From Reclinomonas americana ATCC 50394 (lineage: Eukaryota; Jakobida; Jakobea; Jakobida), in the NCBI GenBank assembly GCA_048213135.1, contig PS015451.1, positions 8,443 to 60,346 of the forward strand: a stretch of 51,904 nt of DNA, given 5' to 3'. The notes below the pieces were generated by a model. It was not told the DNA's origin, did no database searches, and saw only the letters and a program-made list of their open reading frames with translations. Shown here piece after piece: positions 21,066 to 50,845 of the stretch (positions are counted from its first letter, which is position 1; every line of letters begins with the position of its first letter). The position numbers and the translations under genes are program-made.

Positions 21066-23793
21066 TCAGGCAGACAATTGTTGAGCACGAGAGTTCGCAT
21101 CGCACGCACCACAAACTTCGCCTCCTTGGCGAATGTGCTGCGGTGCGCGAATGTGACGTTGGCGGGGCCGGGGTCTTGCACCACCAGCGAGTTCATCGCC
21201 AGGTCGACCGAGTTGTCGTACACTGCACAGAGTGTCGGTCACACGCTCACCACGGGGGACGACTCACCAAAAATCATCAACAAACCTCCTTTGCCCTTCT
21301 GAATGAGCAACATTTTGCCGTCCGCCGATGTGGAAATGTAGAAATCTGTAATCGCCGTGTCGTTGCGCAAGGCTGCGCGCGCATCACAGTGGTGGTAAGT
21401 ACTGTCTCACCGTCAACTCACATCGAGCCGCCACGCAACTTGTCACGGTCCACGTATCGTTGCCGGACATCAGCGTCGTCGAGATGGGATGCGCCACAAT
21501 GCCGCTGATTTCAAAAGTGGTCTCCGGCAGCGATCCGTTGGTCGCCGTCGTTGGCAACAGCAGAGTTGCATTGGTGTAGTCGCCGCCATTGAATTGCAGG
21601 GAGAACGCGTCGCAACCGTCGAGATCGTCGGCACTTGCTGCCATCCATGCTGCAGTCTGTGCGTGGGGGGCCGGGATCAGAGGAGAAGCATCCTCAACGA
21701 TTCGGACGACGAGCAAAATCCTCTCACCTCTGCGGCAGTGCAAACACCGGGGTTGTAGAACTTGGCAGACGATTTGACAGTGAATGCTCCATCCCACGAG
21801 TCCGTCGACATTGACCAGGGTCGGAAGGAGACCGACTTGAGTTGCAGACTGAAGAAGCCTTGGTCGATGCCGAGCTGTCATGATGATAAAGAATGTCATT
21901 CGACAGTAGCCACGACAATCGCCATGAGAGACGAGACGCACGTAGCCCTCCTTGTCGGCCACCTTGGCAAACACGTCCTCAAACTCGTCAATAAACTTGT
22001 CGCGTGCGTTCATCAAATGCAGACGAGATCGCGGGTTGGAAACGGAGGCTTGTGAAATGATTCTACGACACAGCATGAGATCGAAAGCATCATGCATGTG
22101 CCCGGCTCGGTCGACGCAACTCAAGGCCGATATCGTTGGTGTTGGAGAGCATGGTGAAGCCGTACGTCACCACCTTGGTCACCGCAAAGTCCGAGTTGGA
22201 GGCCGCATCGCGACTGACCAGCAAATCGCCCAAAAATCGCACTCGCAGATTGTCGATTTCCATGGCCGGTCGCACCGGTGTGGAGAGCACGGTGACTTTG
22301 TTGCGGTCGTTGACAATCGTAATGGGTTCTGCGGAAGAGTGTGAACGGTGAGACTGCATTCGATGGCAACGGCGACAAGGCGGGCGGGTGGGACGTGCCT
22401 GTGCCATTGGCATCTCGTATTGTGAGCTGACGCCGCAGGTGCCAGTTGTCCATGTACATGTCGCCAAGTACGTGCATCGGCGACACTGTTTGCAGTTGCG
22501 GAGGGAATGATTCGCGCACCAAATGGGACGTCGCTGTGGTCGTTGCAGTCGACGCGCGAGTGGAGTTGGTCGACAGCACCAGACTGTGCAAGCACCCACA
22601 TTCAGCGACGAGAAGGCGAGCGGAATGATGACAGCAGCACGGGGTTGACTTACTCGTACGGTTGCTGGTAGTACAACAGGCTGGCCGTGGCCTCGTCCGC
22701 AAACGATTCCAGAGTGGCTGCAAAGTGAGTCAGTCACAATGGCAACATCTTCGCCCATCGTCCTCATCGTCACACGCAGCTGACGTTGCACGTGGGACAC
22801 GCCTGCTTCACCTCGCCCAACATGTCGGCGAGGAACGTGCGCTGAAAGTCGAACTGAATCTCGTGAATGGGCGTGCTCGACAGGCTGGCCATGATCATCG
22901 TCGAGTCGACACCTAGCATTATGGGTCGCGACAAGTCCATGGCGGCGTCTGTGCGGCGTGTCGCCTTGCTGCTGCTGCGCCACGTCGACAGCCCGTGCGT
23001 GGTGGAGTTGATGAGCGGGTACGCCTGCGACATGGTGCGTGAGGGCAGAATGAATGATGTGGCGGCTGACGACGACTTGCATTCTCACCGACGAGCGCAG
23101 CAGAATGAGATTATCGGGGGCCATCACACGCCCGTTGCCCCACGCCACCAGAATGTACGCCGTGGCCATCACGAGCGTGGCAAAGGCAAAGACGAAGAGA
23201 CCGCCAAAGTAGCACATCTTGTCTCTGTGCAAATCAATGAGCGCCAGTCACGCACACAACACCATCACTGCTGCTGGGTGCAAGGGTTCACACGCACTTG
23301 AAGGTACTTGGCATGTCGACATAGGCCACGCCGAGTGTCGTGCGCAGCGGGTCGCCCACGCGCTCGGCTAACTGCGCCGCCACATCGGCTAGCTTGGTCT
23401 GCTTGCGGATCTTGCGTTCCTCTGCGCACCTCTCTCATTCTTCAGCACAGAGCACACACATAACACAGAGAGAGGCAGTGGAGGGCAAGAGTAAGACCTT
23501 TCTCAATGTACGCCGACTGCGGCTCCACAATGTCAAGGAGACGGGCATTGCCGCCGCGAAAAGGCTGCACTCAGATTGATGAATGAATGAATGAATGAAC
23601 CGACTCGCACACGAAGAGTGAGCTCACCTGTGGTGTTTCGCCGAGATTGGTCTTGTACTGCACACGTGGTGTGCGCAGTGTCAACAGCTCTGTGCGCGCG
23701 CGTGTGTGAGAGAGAAGTGACATCCGGACACATTCATCAACACCAACCAAAGTCGTAGCCACTGAAGGAGTCATCTCTGCGTGGTCTCGGCAT
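17170..23793 (-). CDS. Large type II membrane protein with C-terminal propeller repeats
   Basis: About 28 exons, roughly 1,350 aa: 23793-23748, 23689-23628, 23564-23498, 23421-23298, 23224-23089, 23024-22776, 22717-22654, 22583-22399, 22328-22121, 22062-21942, 21874-21728, 21656-21440, 21372-21286, 21222-21110, 21005-20886, 20814-20770, 20674-20526, 20454-20234, 20159-19980, 19912-19760, 19691-19479, 19404-19329, 19267-19126, 19040-18747, 17983-17732, 17669-17393, 17328-17261, 17205-17170 (TGA). The exon 6/7 junction is unresolved. A charged N-terminal ~100 residues precede one membrane helix (YFGGLFVFAFATLVMATAY), so the rest is probably extracellular or lumenal, with many N-glycosylation sites. 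The C-terminal third contains repeats of the form G-(L/Y)-P-I-(I/M)-x-(Y/F) followed by CxxxxC, consistent with a beta-propeller. No known family or function is assigned. Donors include GTTGCG and GCACGT. Confidence 0.75.
18075..18746 (-). repeat. Tandem copies of an exon-end plus 5' splice site
   Basis: The intron 17984-18746 of the propeller membrane protein is mostly tandem units of 106-169 bp. On the minus strand each unit carries a version of the last ~20 exonic bases (CCGTGCACCGGACGCACAGTC), a GTTGCG or ATTGCG donor-like site, TGTTGGGGAAAGG, and then a GGTCGGC/AGGAGGTCGG-type block. Donor-like hexamers lie at 18741-18746 (real), 18572-18577, 18425-18430, 18313-18318 and 18207-18212, with a degenerate copy near 18077. 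Spurious ORFs here repeat the same peptide in several frames. Confidence 0.85.
21014..21063. repeat. (GA)n microsatellite in an intron
   Basis: An uninterrupted run of about 25 GA units. On the transcribed strand it is the CT tract directly before the acceptor CTTGTGCAG of the exon that ends at 21005. Confidence 0.95.
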
Positions 23794-23903
23794 GAGACAC
23801 GCGCACTCTTACACACGCACACGGTCACGCGCGCGCACACAGAACACAACAAAATGCACAAGAGTTTGGGATGTCATGGTTGTCTATCGGCGCATCAATG
23901 CAT

Positions 23904-26632
23904 TCACTCTCTCTTCGATTGCTCATTGGCGGCTGCCGTCACGAGTAATCGCGTCAGTTCGCTGGCATTCACCGAGCCGGTGGTGTTGGTGGTTCCCTCG
24001 TCGTCCGCGAGCTTGAGTGGTGGCGATGCATCACCGGGCGAGAGCGCTTGCTGGCTTCGGCGACGCGGTGTCGATGGTCGTGGTCGTGCCGGGCACAGGC
24101 AATTGAACAGTGGGACGTAGACGACGGCAAACACGGCGCAGCCGGCCACAATGGAGCCCACGATGCTGCAGGAAGCACGGGGGATCGTCAGATAAAGAGG
24201 AGGGGGTGTGAAGGGGAGAGAGAGAGAGTGCCAACCTCATGCCCTTCGGGAAACCAACAGAGTCGACCAAGTAGGAGCCGCCGATGGAGCCCGACAGCGT
24301 GCCGATCTCCATGGCCAGTGTCACAAACGAGCTGGCCACGTGCGCGTGCTCCTCGCCAATGTCGGGACTCGCCAGAATCTCGGGATACGGTGGCACATAC
24401 GCCAGCTGGCAAGCGACAATGTCAGTGGGAAGACAAGGCGGGGGAAAAAAAGGTGCATTGAAAAACAGACCCCGCCAGTGAGACCGGTGATGGCCATGGC
24501 TGCAATTGTCAGTGCGGCCGACGGAGACGACACGAATGGCGCAAGGAACGACGATGGCCCGAGCATGAACATGCCGACACCCGAGGCGAAGATGCCACCA
24601 ATCATGCACAGTCGGCGCGGCCACAGCCGCTCGAAATCGCTCATCCACCCCGACAGCAGACAGGCGCACAGGTATCTGCGACCAATAGCTGTGAGCAGAG
24701 ACGGAACGGCACGGGAGAGTATCCATCTTATGCGACGCAACGTGAACGACGACATGCCGTACAGCATGCCGACATGGAAACTCGTAATGTCGAACTGATC
24801 CGTCAGCACGGGTTCTACCAAAAGCAATAAGTGAGCTGCGCATGCAACAGGTTTGCATTGAACGAGATCAAAAGCCACTCACCAAGGGTGCTCGACATGA
24901 CCGACCTGCATGAGGAAGCAGAAACACACAGTGAACATCGCTGTCTTCACAATAAGGGATTCTTCCCCCACGCACCACATGATGGAGACGGCAAAAATCA
25001 TGAGTGAGCTGGTAAACACCCACGGCGAACTCCACATCATCTTCCACAACGAGACCGGCGGTTCCTCCTCTTCCTCTTCCTCCTCCTCCTCCTCGTCCTC
25101 CTCTTCATCCTCTGACACCGACGTGTACGACGAGCCTTCGGTCGATGATCCTTCCTCGACCTCCACCGCACCCTTCTCCTTCTCCTCCTCTTCCTCCTCC
25201 TCCTCGTCCACCACCTCATCAACAGTGCCCTCGTCGTCGACATCGTCCGGCTGCGGTGACATGGCCCGCTCGGTGAGGTCGGCCTCGGTGTAGTCGGTGG
25301 GTGGACGGGCGCGACGGATGGTGAGCCACAACAGCAACTCCGACGACATTAGCACCACAGCCTCCACACCAAACGGCAGCGGGAAGCCACCTGTTCGTTA
25401 AATAAATGGTGAGTGCATAAAGACCAGCGCGTGCGGAGCGGAAAACGCCGCGCCACTGACCGGCGGCATGCAGCACTCCACCGAGCACCGGCCCAAATAC
25501 GACGCCGACACCAATGCTCGTCTCAATCACCGCACGCGCAAAGCCGATCTTGTCGGGATAGTACTGCGACACCACCACCAGCATCGTGGTCTGCGTGCAG
25601 GCCAAACCAAAGCCCACCACCTGCAAACCCGCAATGTGAGCGAGGAGATCCAAGCGCATGAATGCACACGAATACTCACCGCCTGCGCCAACATGCAGCC
25701 GATGAAGAAGCCGAGAGAGTGCCTCAAGAAGCCCACCATGGTGAACGCGCTGTAGGCCAGCACCTACCCACAGAGACATAGCAGTCAGCACACTGTTCTC
25801 GCAGCTGTCTCTGTCACTGCACGGCCAACTGACCTCTGCAGTGACTCCGGTGTACAGCAGCCGCTTCTCACGATCGGGCTTGCTCAGCAGCCAGCCAATG
25901 AACGGGGTGATCACCAGTGACACCAGCGAGGGCATGGCGTTGATGAAGCCGACCTGTGACACTCAGTGAGAGAGAGAGAGAGAAAGACACAAAGAGAGAT
26001 GATGCGTGACTCCGACCTGCAGCAGTGAACATCCGCGATCCAGTGCCGACGACGGCAAGAAGGGTGCAGGCAGGAAGAATGCTGCATAACAGTGTGAGAG
26101 AGTGTATGTGCGTGCATGCACAGAGAGAGAGAGAGAGAGAGACACGCAACAAAAGTTCTCCGCCAGCGCCAAGAAGCTGAGTGCCAGCAACACCGCCGTG
26201 CGACCACGCCTTGCACGCGCACACACACAGAGTCAGCACAACACACATACTCTCTCTCTCTCACTCACAGCCTCATGCGCGTGCGTACTTCTTGCTGGGC
26301 GCGCGCGATGACATGATGGAGGTGGTTCCGTACGACGACTTGCCATCGGGACTCGTCAGCAGCGACTTGCCATCACCCTGCTCCTCATCGCCCTCATACT
26401 CTTCACCATTGTCACCGTCATCGTCGTCATCATCATCAGTGCCACGCAGGGCGACTGCAAAGGTCACACTGCGCCCCGACGAAGGCTGCTGCTGCTGCTG
26501 CAGTGGAGCCTGAGAGAGGGAGAGAGGATCGCCCAGACTCGACGTGTCGCCTGTGCTGCTTGGAGGTCGCGCTCTTCTGTGACTGCCAGTGGAACGTGGT
26601 TTGTCGTCGTCTCTCCGGTCTCGACGGTCCAT
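23904..26632 (-). CDS. MFS transporter, SLC18/vesicular-transporter-like
   Basis: Twelve exons: 26632-26289, 26209-26151, 26081-26017, 25953-25834, 25763-25680, 25620-25461, 25390-24976, 24905-24883 (23 nt), 24814-24742, 24675-24471, 24405-24236, 24165-23904 (TGA), about 659 aa. A long cytosolic N-terminus (about 110 aa, with Gln and Asp runs) leads into transmembrane helices. Helices 4-5 carry the MFS pattern GFGLACTQTTMLVVVSQYYP then GFARAVIETSIGVGVVFGPV, which is close to SLC18B1-type proteins. The central loop is an acidic domain with runs of 8 and 11 Glu. The second half contains GWMSDFERLWPRR and GSYLVDSVGFPKG, typical of the MFS second bundle. It is probably a proton-coupled exporter of small cations or amines. 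The substrate is inferred only from fold. The gene is tightly packed, 110 bp from the next gene downstream and 103 bp from the one upstream. Confidence 0.88.
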
Positions 26633-26735
26633 GATAACCTTGTGCAACTGGGCTCTGTCGATCGATGAAAACTCCAGGCAAAAAACTTTCATTACACATC
26701 GATAAACACGCGAGGTCCCTCTCTTTCTTTCTTTC

Positions 26736-45351
<18,616 letters not shown>

Positions 45352-45616
45352 GATGTTATATTGATGACGGGTCGGGTGCGGTCACCACCAATACTCTCTT
45401 GATGAAATTAGACACTCACGCCGTCACGAGTGTGGAGAGGCGGGGCGAGAGAGAGTGAGAGAGACGCGCACACACGCACGCAGAGCACACAAAAGGCGTG
45501 TAGTATTCGTGCACGTGTGTGAAAAAGGAGAAAGTAGGAGGGGACAATGGACAGTTGCGTGCTCGCGAGCTACTAGCACTAGTGCACTCAACCCCGCACG
45601 CGCACACTCTTCTCTC
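45352..45616. promoter_or_regulatory. Divergent promoter of polycystin-like gene and AK2
   Basis: A 265-bp spacer between start codons at 45351 (minus) and 45617 (plus). It contains GAGAGAGA and a CGCACACACGCACGCAG stretch, and no convincing TATA box. Confidence 0.4.
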
Positions 45617-46536
<920 letters not shown>

Positions 46537-46722
46537 GCTCGTCGTCGTCGTCGTCGTTTGGAAGCAAGGAGGAGAAGGCAATGTATCAGTGCCAGTGCGC
46601 ATACAAACGTGGGGTCGACGCTTCTATTGTCGACGGCTGCAAGGCCACAAAACCAAAAAAGGAAACATGGGAGGAGGGGGGAGACTGTAGCGAGGAGAAA
46701 GGAAAGAAGAGGAGGAGAATGA

Positions 46723-48208
46723 TCAGTGCTTAGTGACCGACATGGGTTGCTGCTGCGGGAAGCCCTTGGTCACTGGTTTCCGCACACCTCCGCCGCCGCC
46801 TTCGCCTCCACCACCTGCTGCTGCTACTACTGCGTCATCATCCTCCGCATCCGAGTCGGCATCGTCGCCACGCGCGGCCTTTTCCAACTCCGCGACCGTC
46901 ACCTCGCGCTGCCTTCCCCTTCCGTAGAGCCACCCGAACTGCAAGAGCAGCATGAAGACGGCGTAGCCGACGAGGCCGTACTCGCACAACACGTGCATCA
47001 CGGGATGCACTCGACTGTCGCTGTTGGCAAACGCCACCAGCACCCCGAAGCCCATAAAGTGCTGCTTCACCAGCAGCGCCACCCACGCATCGCGGTAATC
47101 CGGGCGCGGCATCTCCGTCACCGCAATGTACACCTTGAGCATCTGTGTGCGCGCGTGTGCGTGTGAGCAGAGAAGGAGAGAGTGTGTGTGCGTGTGAATG
47201 CGTCACACAACAATGAGCAGCAATGTGATGGCGGTAACAATGCCACCGAGGATTGATGCCACACTGCGCGCGCGCGTGTGTGTGAGCAACACCATAGACA
47301 CACACACAGAGAGCGCGCGCAAACACACACACCGTTGCAGTGTGGGCTCGGGTATGGCGAGCAGCTCCGACACCGCACTCGTCCAGTGATGCAACACAAA
47401 GCGCGCAAGCACCGACACTGTCAACACAGCACCATGCCAACGTAGAAACGTTTGCACAAGGAGCCACGCCTTCACACCCATTGAATGAAAAACAATGGAG
47501 GAAATTTGAGCGAGCCAGTCTATAGCTATTCATTGTGTAGCCTGCCATGGATCGTGTCGAAGCAGGCGCTCAAACTCGCTCAACGCACTAGTGAACGCCG
47601 ACGCATTGCGCCTCTTGTCATCATCATCATCGCTGGCATCATCATCATCGGACACGGTTGTTGTTGTCGTAAAGGCGGAGTCGACGGCCGCCCACTGCGC
47701 CAACAACTCATCCATGTGCGCCTTCCACGCCTCCCGCGCGCGCACCGCTCGCTCCTCAAAGGCGGCGGCGCTCATTGTCTGCTTCTTCTTCTTTAGCGCG
47801 GCAAAGGCGCGCGTGTTGAGCACACTGTCGGCGTGCACTGCGCCGAGGATCGCCGCCTGCGCAACGTGTTCCGGTTGCACATAGTGCACGAGCTGTGCGT
47901 GTGGGGAGTGAGAGAGAGTGTGTGTGTGCCAGTGTGTATGCCTGTCTTACCATCTTGATCTGCTCGATGAGCCCGTGCACGGCGCCGGCAAAGCGCTCCT
48001 CTTCTTCCTCCTTGTCCGCGCGCTCCCACTCCTTGCGCATTCGGTTGACGACGGGCGCGTATGCATAGTACACGCGCTCTTCTTGCGTGCTCAGTTGGCG
48101 CCACTCATCCTCAGCCCTCGCTGCCGCGACAGCGACAACAACGAGCAGGAGAAGCGCAACGATCAACGCGTTCGATCGCATCACACGAGACAGTGGCGAC
48201 GGAGACAA
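46723..48208 (-). CDS. Secreted-pathway multi-pass membrane protein, unrecognised
   Basis: Exons: 48208-47951, 47892-47542, 47469-47333, 47263-47209, 47142-46723 (TGA), about 406 aa. A signal peptide is clear (NALIVALLLLVVVAVAAARA), and translation may start at 48208 or at the second Met (48181). A mostly helical, charged lumenal domain of about 170 residues follows, containing a KKKK run and an Asp-rich patch. Then come three or four membrane helices (WLLVQTFLRWHGAVLTVSVL, ILGGIVTAITLLLIVV, and the region after DSRVHPVMHVLCEYGL). The tail is acidic, Gly-rich and cytosolic-looking. The 47541-47470 intron appears to need a GC donor (CAG|GCTACA), since only this joins the frames, so that junction is tentative. 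I recognise no family. The HPVMHVLCEYGL segment is the best search seed. Confidence 0.7.
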
Positions 48209-48640
48209 TCACTCGCGCGCGACATGCACAATGGGGTGGGGGGTGCAAGGAACTTGGGGTGCTGGGTGCAGTCCTTTTTTGTCCACCGGGTGCGGGGTAC
48301 AGTAGACTAAGAAAGGAAGGGGACGGGGTGCTTCCCAGCTCCGGCAGCTGGGGTGCTGCTGTACCGGTACCCCAAGTTTGCGGTCGAAGTCGACTCTTGG
48401 TGTGCAGTCAACATCTCATCTCATTGTGTTCAGTGTTCAACACGCCCTCGCCGGGTCATTGGCGATGGAGAGCGCTTGTCGCACACACTCGCAATCATTT
48501 TCCGCTTCTCACACGCGACTCTAACGATCTTAGCATGCTCAGCTAAAACATGCGCATTTGCGCGCATTTTTCTCTGTGCACATGTGCCCTTCGTGCTGGT
48601 TGCTCTCTGCGCTTCTCACATTCGCGTGTGTGTGTGTGTG
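48209..48640. other. Intergenic region with G-rich GGGGTGC repeats
   Basis: This spacer lies between the start of the minus-strand membrane protein and the retroelement remnant. From 48232 to 48360 it has about seven GGGGTGC or GGGTGC units and a palindromic GGTACCGGTACC core (48359-48371 region). No ORF here is convincing. Confidence 0.6.
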
Positions 48641-50575
48641 TTTCTGCCTTGCCGATGTGGTGTCTTCCGTTCGTGAGGCGCAGCTGGTCCTGCAGCTGGA
48701 TCTGTCCAAGCGTTTGGCCGAGTGGTCTGGCATTGCCGACAACCCGCAGAAGTCATTGGTGCTGGCTCTGCGTGCTCGGAACAAGCCGACTAGTCCAATG
48801 CAGGCGCAGAACTTTGTGGCGGAGGAGTTCGATCCCGAGCTGCTGATGGCTGGCAGTGCACTGCGTTGCGATCCATGTCATCTGTCACTGAGTGCGATCG
48901 TTGGCTTGGCTATCCGTTCTACTCACCAACTTGTACAAGTGAGGCGAAGAAGCAAGTGGCGGAGATGCTGGAGAAGCAGCTCTTCACTCCGATCAAGGCC
49001 ATCAAGCAGTCGTCGTTGTTGCTGCTCCAGAAGGTGGATGCCGTTCGCCGCTTCGTCCTCACCAAGGCCACCTTTGTCATGTCGGCCGTGGAGCTCCAGC
49101 CGGACGTGCTCGCCAACATCGACCGCAAGATCCGCGACAGCATCCGACTCTGCCTTGGCCTCGGCAACGACTCCGGCACACCCTTCCTCTGCACTCCGCT
49201 GTCGAAAGGTGGTCTCGGCCTGTACTCTGTGGTGGAGCGAGCGGCCTCTAGATCTCTGTTGCTGATCAACTCGGCGGTGAAGCTGGACACACCGCCGACC
49301 GCTGACTCGCCGTGTGGCGGAGCACATGCCCCACTGCTCGGTGAAGGCGGCCAGTGGTCGCGTTGACGACTTCTCGCCGTTGCCGACTGCTGGTTTGGTG
49401 GACAAGTACCGGCAGTCGAACGAGGTCGCAGACGTCAATCGCCAACAGCTGCCAGTTGCCACGCCACAGTGGTATTTCTCTGTGTTGCTGTCTCCTGTTG
49501 CTCCTCCGGCTGGTGCTGCTGCGGTTGCTCCTGGTGCAGGTGCTCGATTTCAAGTGCACGTGGCCACTGATCCAAATGCTCCTCGCCGCGCTGTTTGCTC
49601 CAATCTGATGGGTGCTGCTCTCGGGCACGCTCTGAAGTTGGGTGTCAGTGTGGAGGTGCATCCGGCTGCTGCTGCTGCTGCTGGTCAACCTCCGCTGGTG
49701 GTCGGACGGCTGGCTGACGGTGGTGTTGTGTTTCCCTTTGCCTCTCGCTTTTTGCCTGCGATGTCACACTTCTACTCCAAGCGCCACATTGTAAGCTCGA
49801 GCTGGAAGGCCTTGCAGAAGTGTGGTGCCTTTGTCGACTTTCTGCAGAAGGCTGCTGCTGGAACCCATGACGTGGTGGCTCAGGGCAACGGCATCAGCGA
49901 GAAGGAGCAGCGCTTCCTGTGCAAAATGCGGACCAACTCCGTCATGCTCAACAACAAGGCGGCAGTCATCAGCGGCAACCCTGGTGGCCCTGCCTCGCTG
50001 TGCCCACTCTGTGGCAATTGCAAGGAGTCGGAGTCGCTTGGCCACCTGCTCAACGGCTGTGAAAAGCTGAAGGGCTTGTGGACGACGCGCCACGACAACG
50101 TGCTTGGCGTCCTTCAAGCGGCTTTGGTGCGGCGCCCCAAGGTGGACGGTGTGGCGTGCCAGCTGGTGCGCGAGCGTGTCGACGCCGACCTGCTGCCCGC
50201 GGCGGTGGACCTTGCCGACCACGCCAACTTGGCCAGGCTCAAGCCGGACCTCACCCTGGTTCACACCAGAGAGGGGACTGGTGAGATCTGCTCTGTCCAG
50301 GTGGTGGAGCTGACGCGCCTCTTCGCCAACGACGACTCGGTCAAGTCTGCTGTCAACGGCAAGAAGACCAAGTACAAGTCGTTGGTCAAGGCCATCAAGC
50401 AGAAGGTCGGCGTTTAGGCCAAGGTTGAGCTGGTGGTGCTCCCTGTGACCTCGATTGGCACGGCTCCGGCCTTGGTGGCGACTGGCCTCCGTCGTCTCGG
50501 CGTGCGCAACGTCCGACAGTGCATCTCTCGCCTTTGCACGACAAGCTTACGTACAAGTTACTCGATGTTTGTCCA
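48641..50575 (+). mobile_element. Decayed non-LTR retrotransposon with restriction-like endonuclease
   Basis: The 3' part of a LINE ORF. It opens with reverse transcriptase thumb-like sequence (LSKRLAEWSGIADNPQKSLV), continues through CDRWLGYPF and GGLGLYSVVERAASRSLLL, a zinc knuckle CPLCG...GHLLNGC near 50005-50060, and a C-terminal restriction-like endonuclease. The endonuclease shows LKPDLTLV, VQVVEL and KTKYKSL, which match the PD-(D/E)xK pattern of R2/CRE/NeSL-type elements. The fingers and palm are missing (5' truncation, usual for LINEs). The reading frame changes near 48860 and returns to the first frame near 49310, and an in-frame TAG at 50415 is followed by about 50 more codons of family-like sequence. 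The element is therefore inactive, with two compensating frameshifts and one nonsense codon. No poly(A) tail or clear target-site duplication is visible. Confidence 0.85.
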
Positions 50576-50845
50576 ACGATGCAAGGGTGAATCGAGAGGA
50601 GATAGAGAAAGAGAGAGGGTAAACGAGGAAGCGACGACTACGTATACTTGGGGTGACCATGACTGAGAGTTCGCGCTCAAGACTGGTGTTTGTGTTGGTG
50701 TTTTGGATTTGGTCATCAAGACAGCGCTGTTGCTTGTTTGTTGGTGAATGAAGTTGTTGTTGCTTCAATGAAAAACTTTGGAGGAGAGCGGACAATCGGG
50801 ACATACCATGGCCAGTAAATACCGACAGAACCAAAGTGTGGAGCG

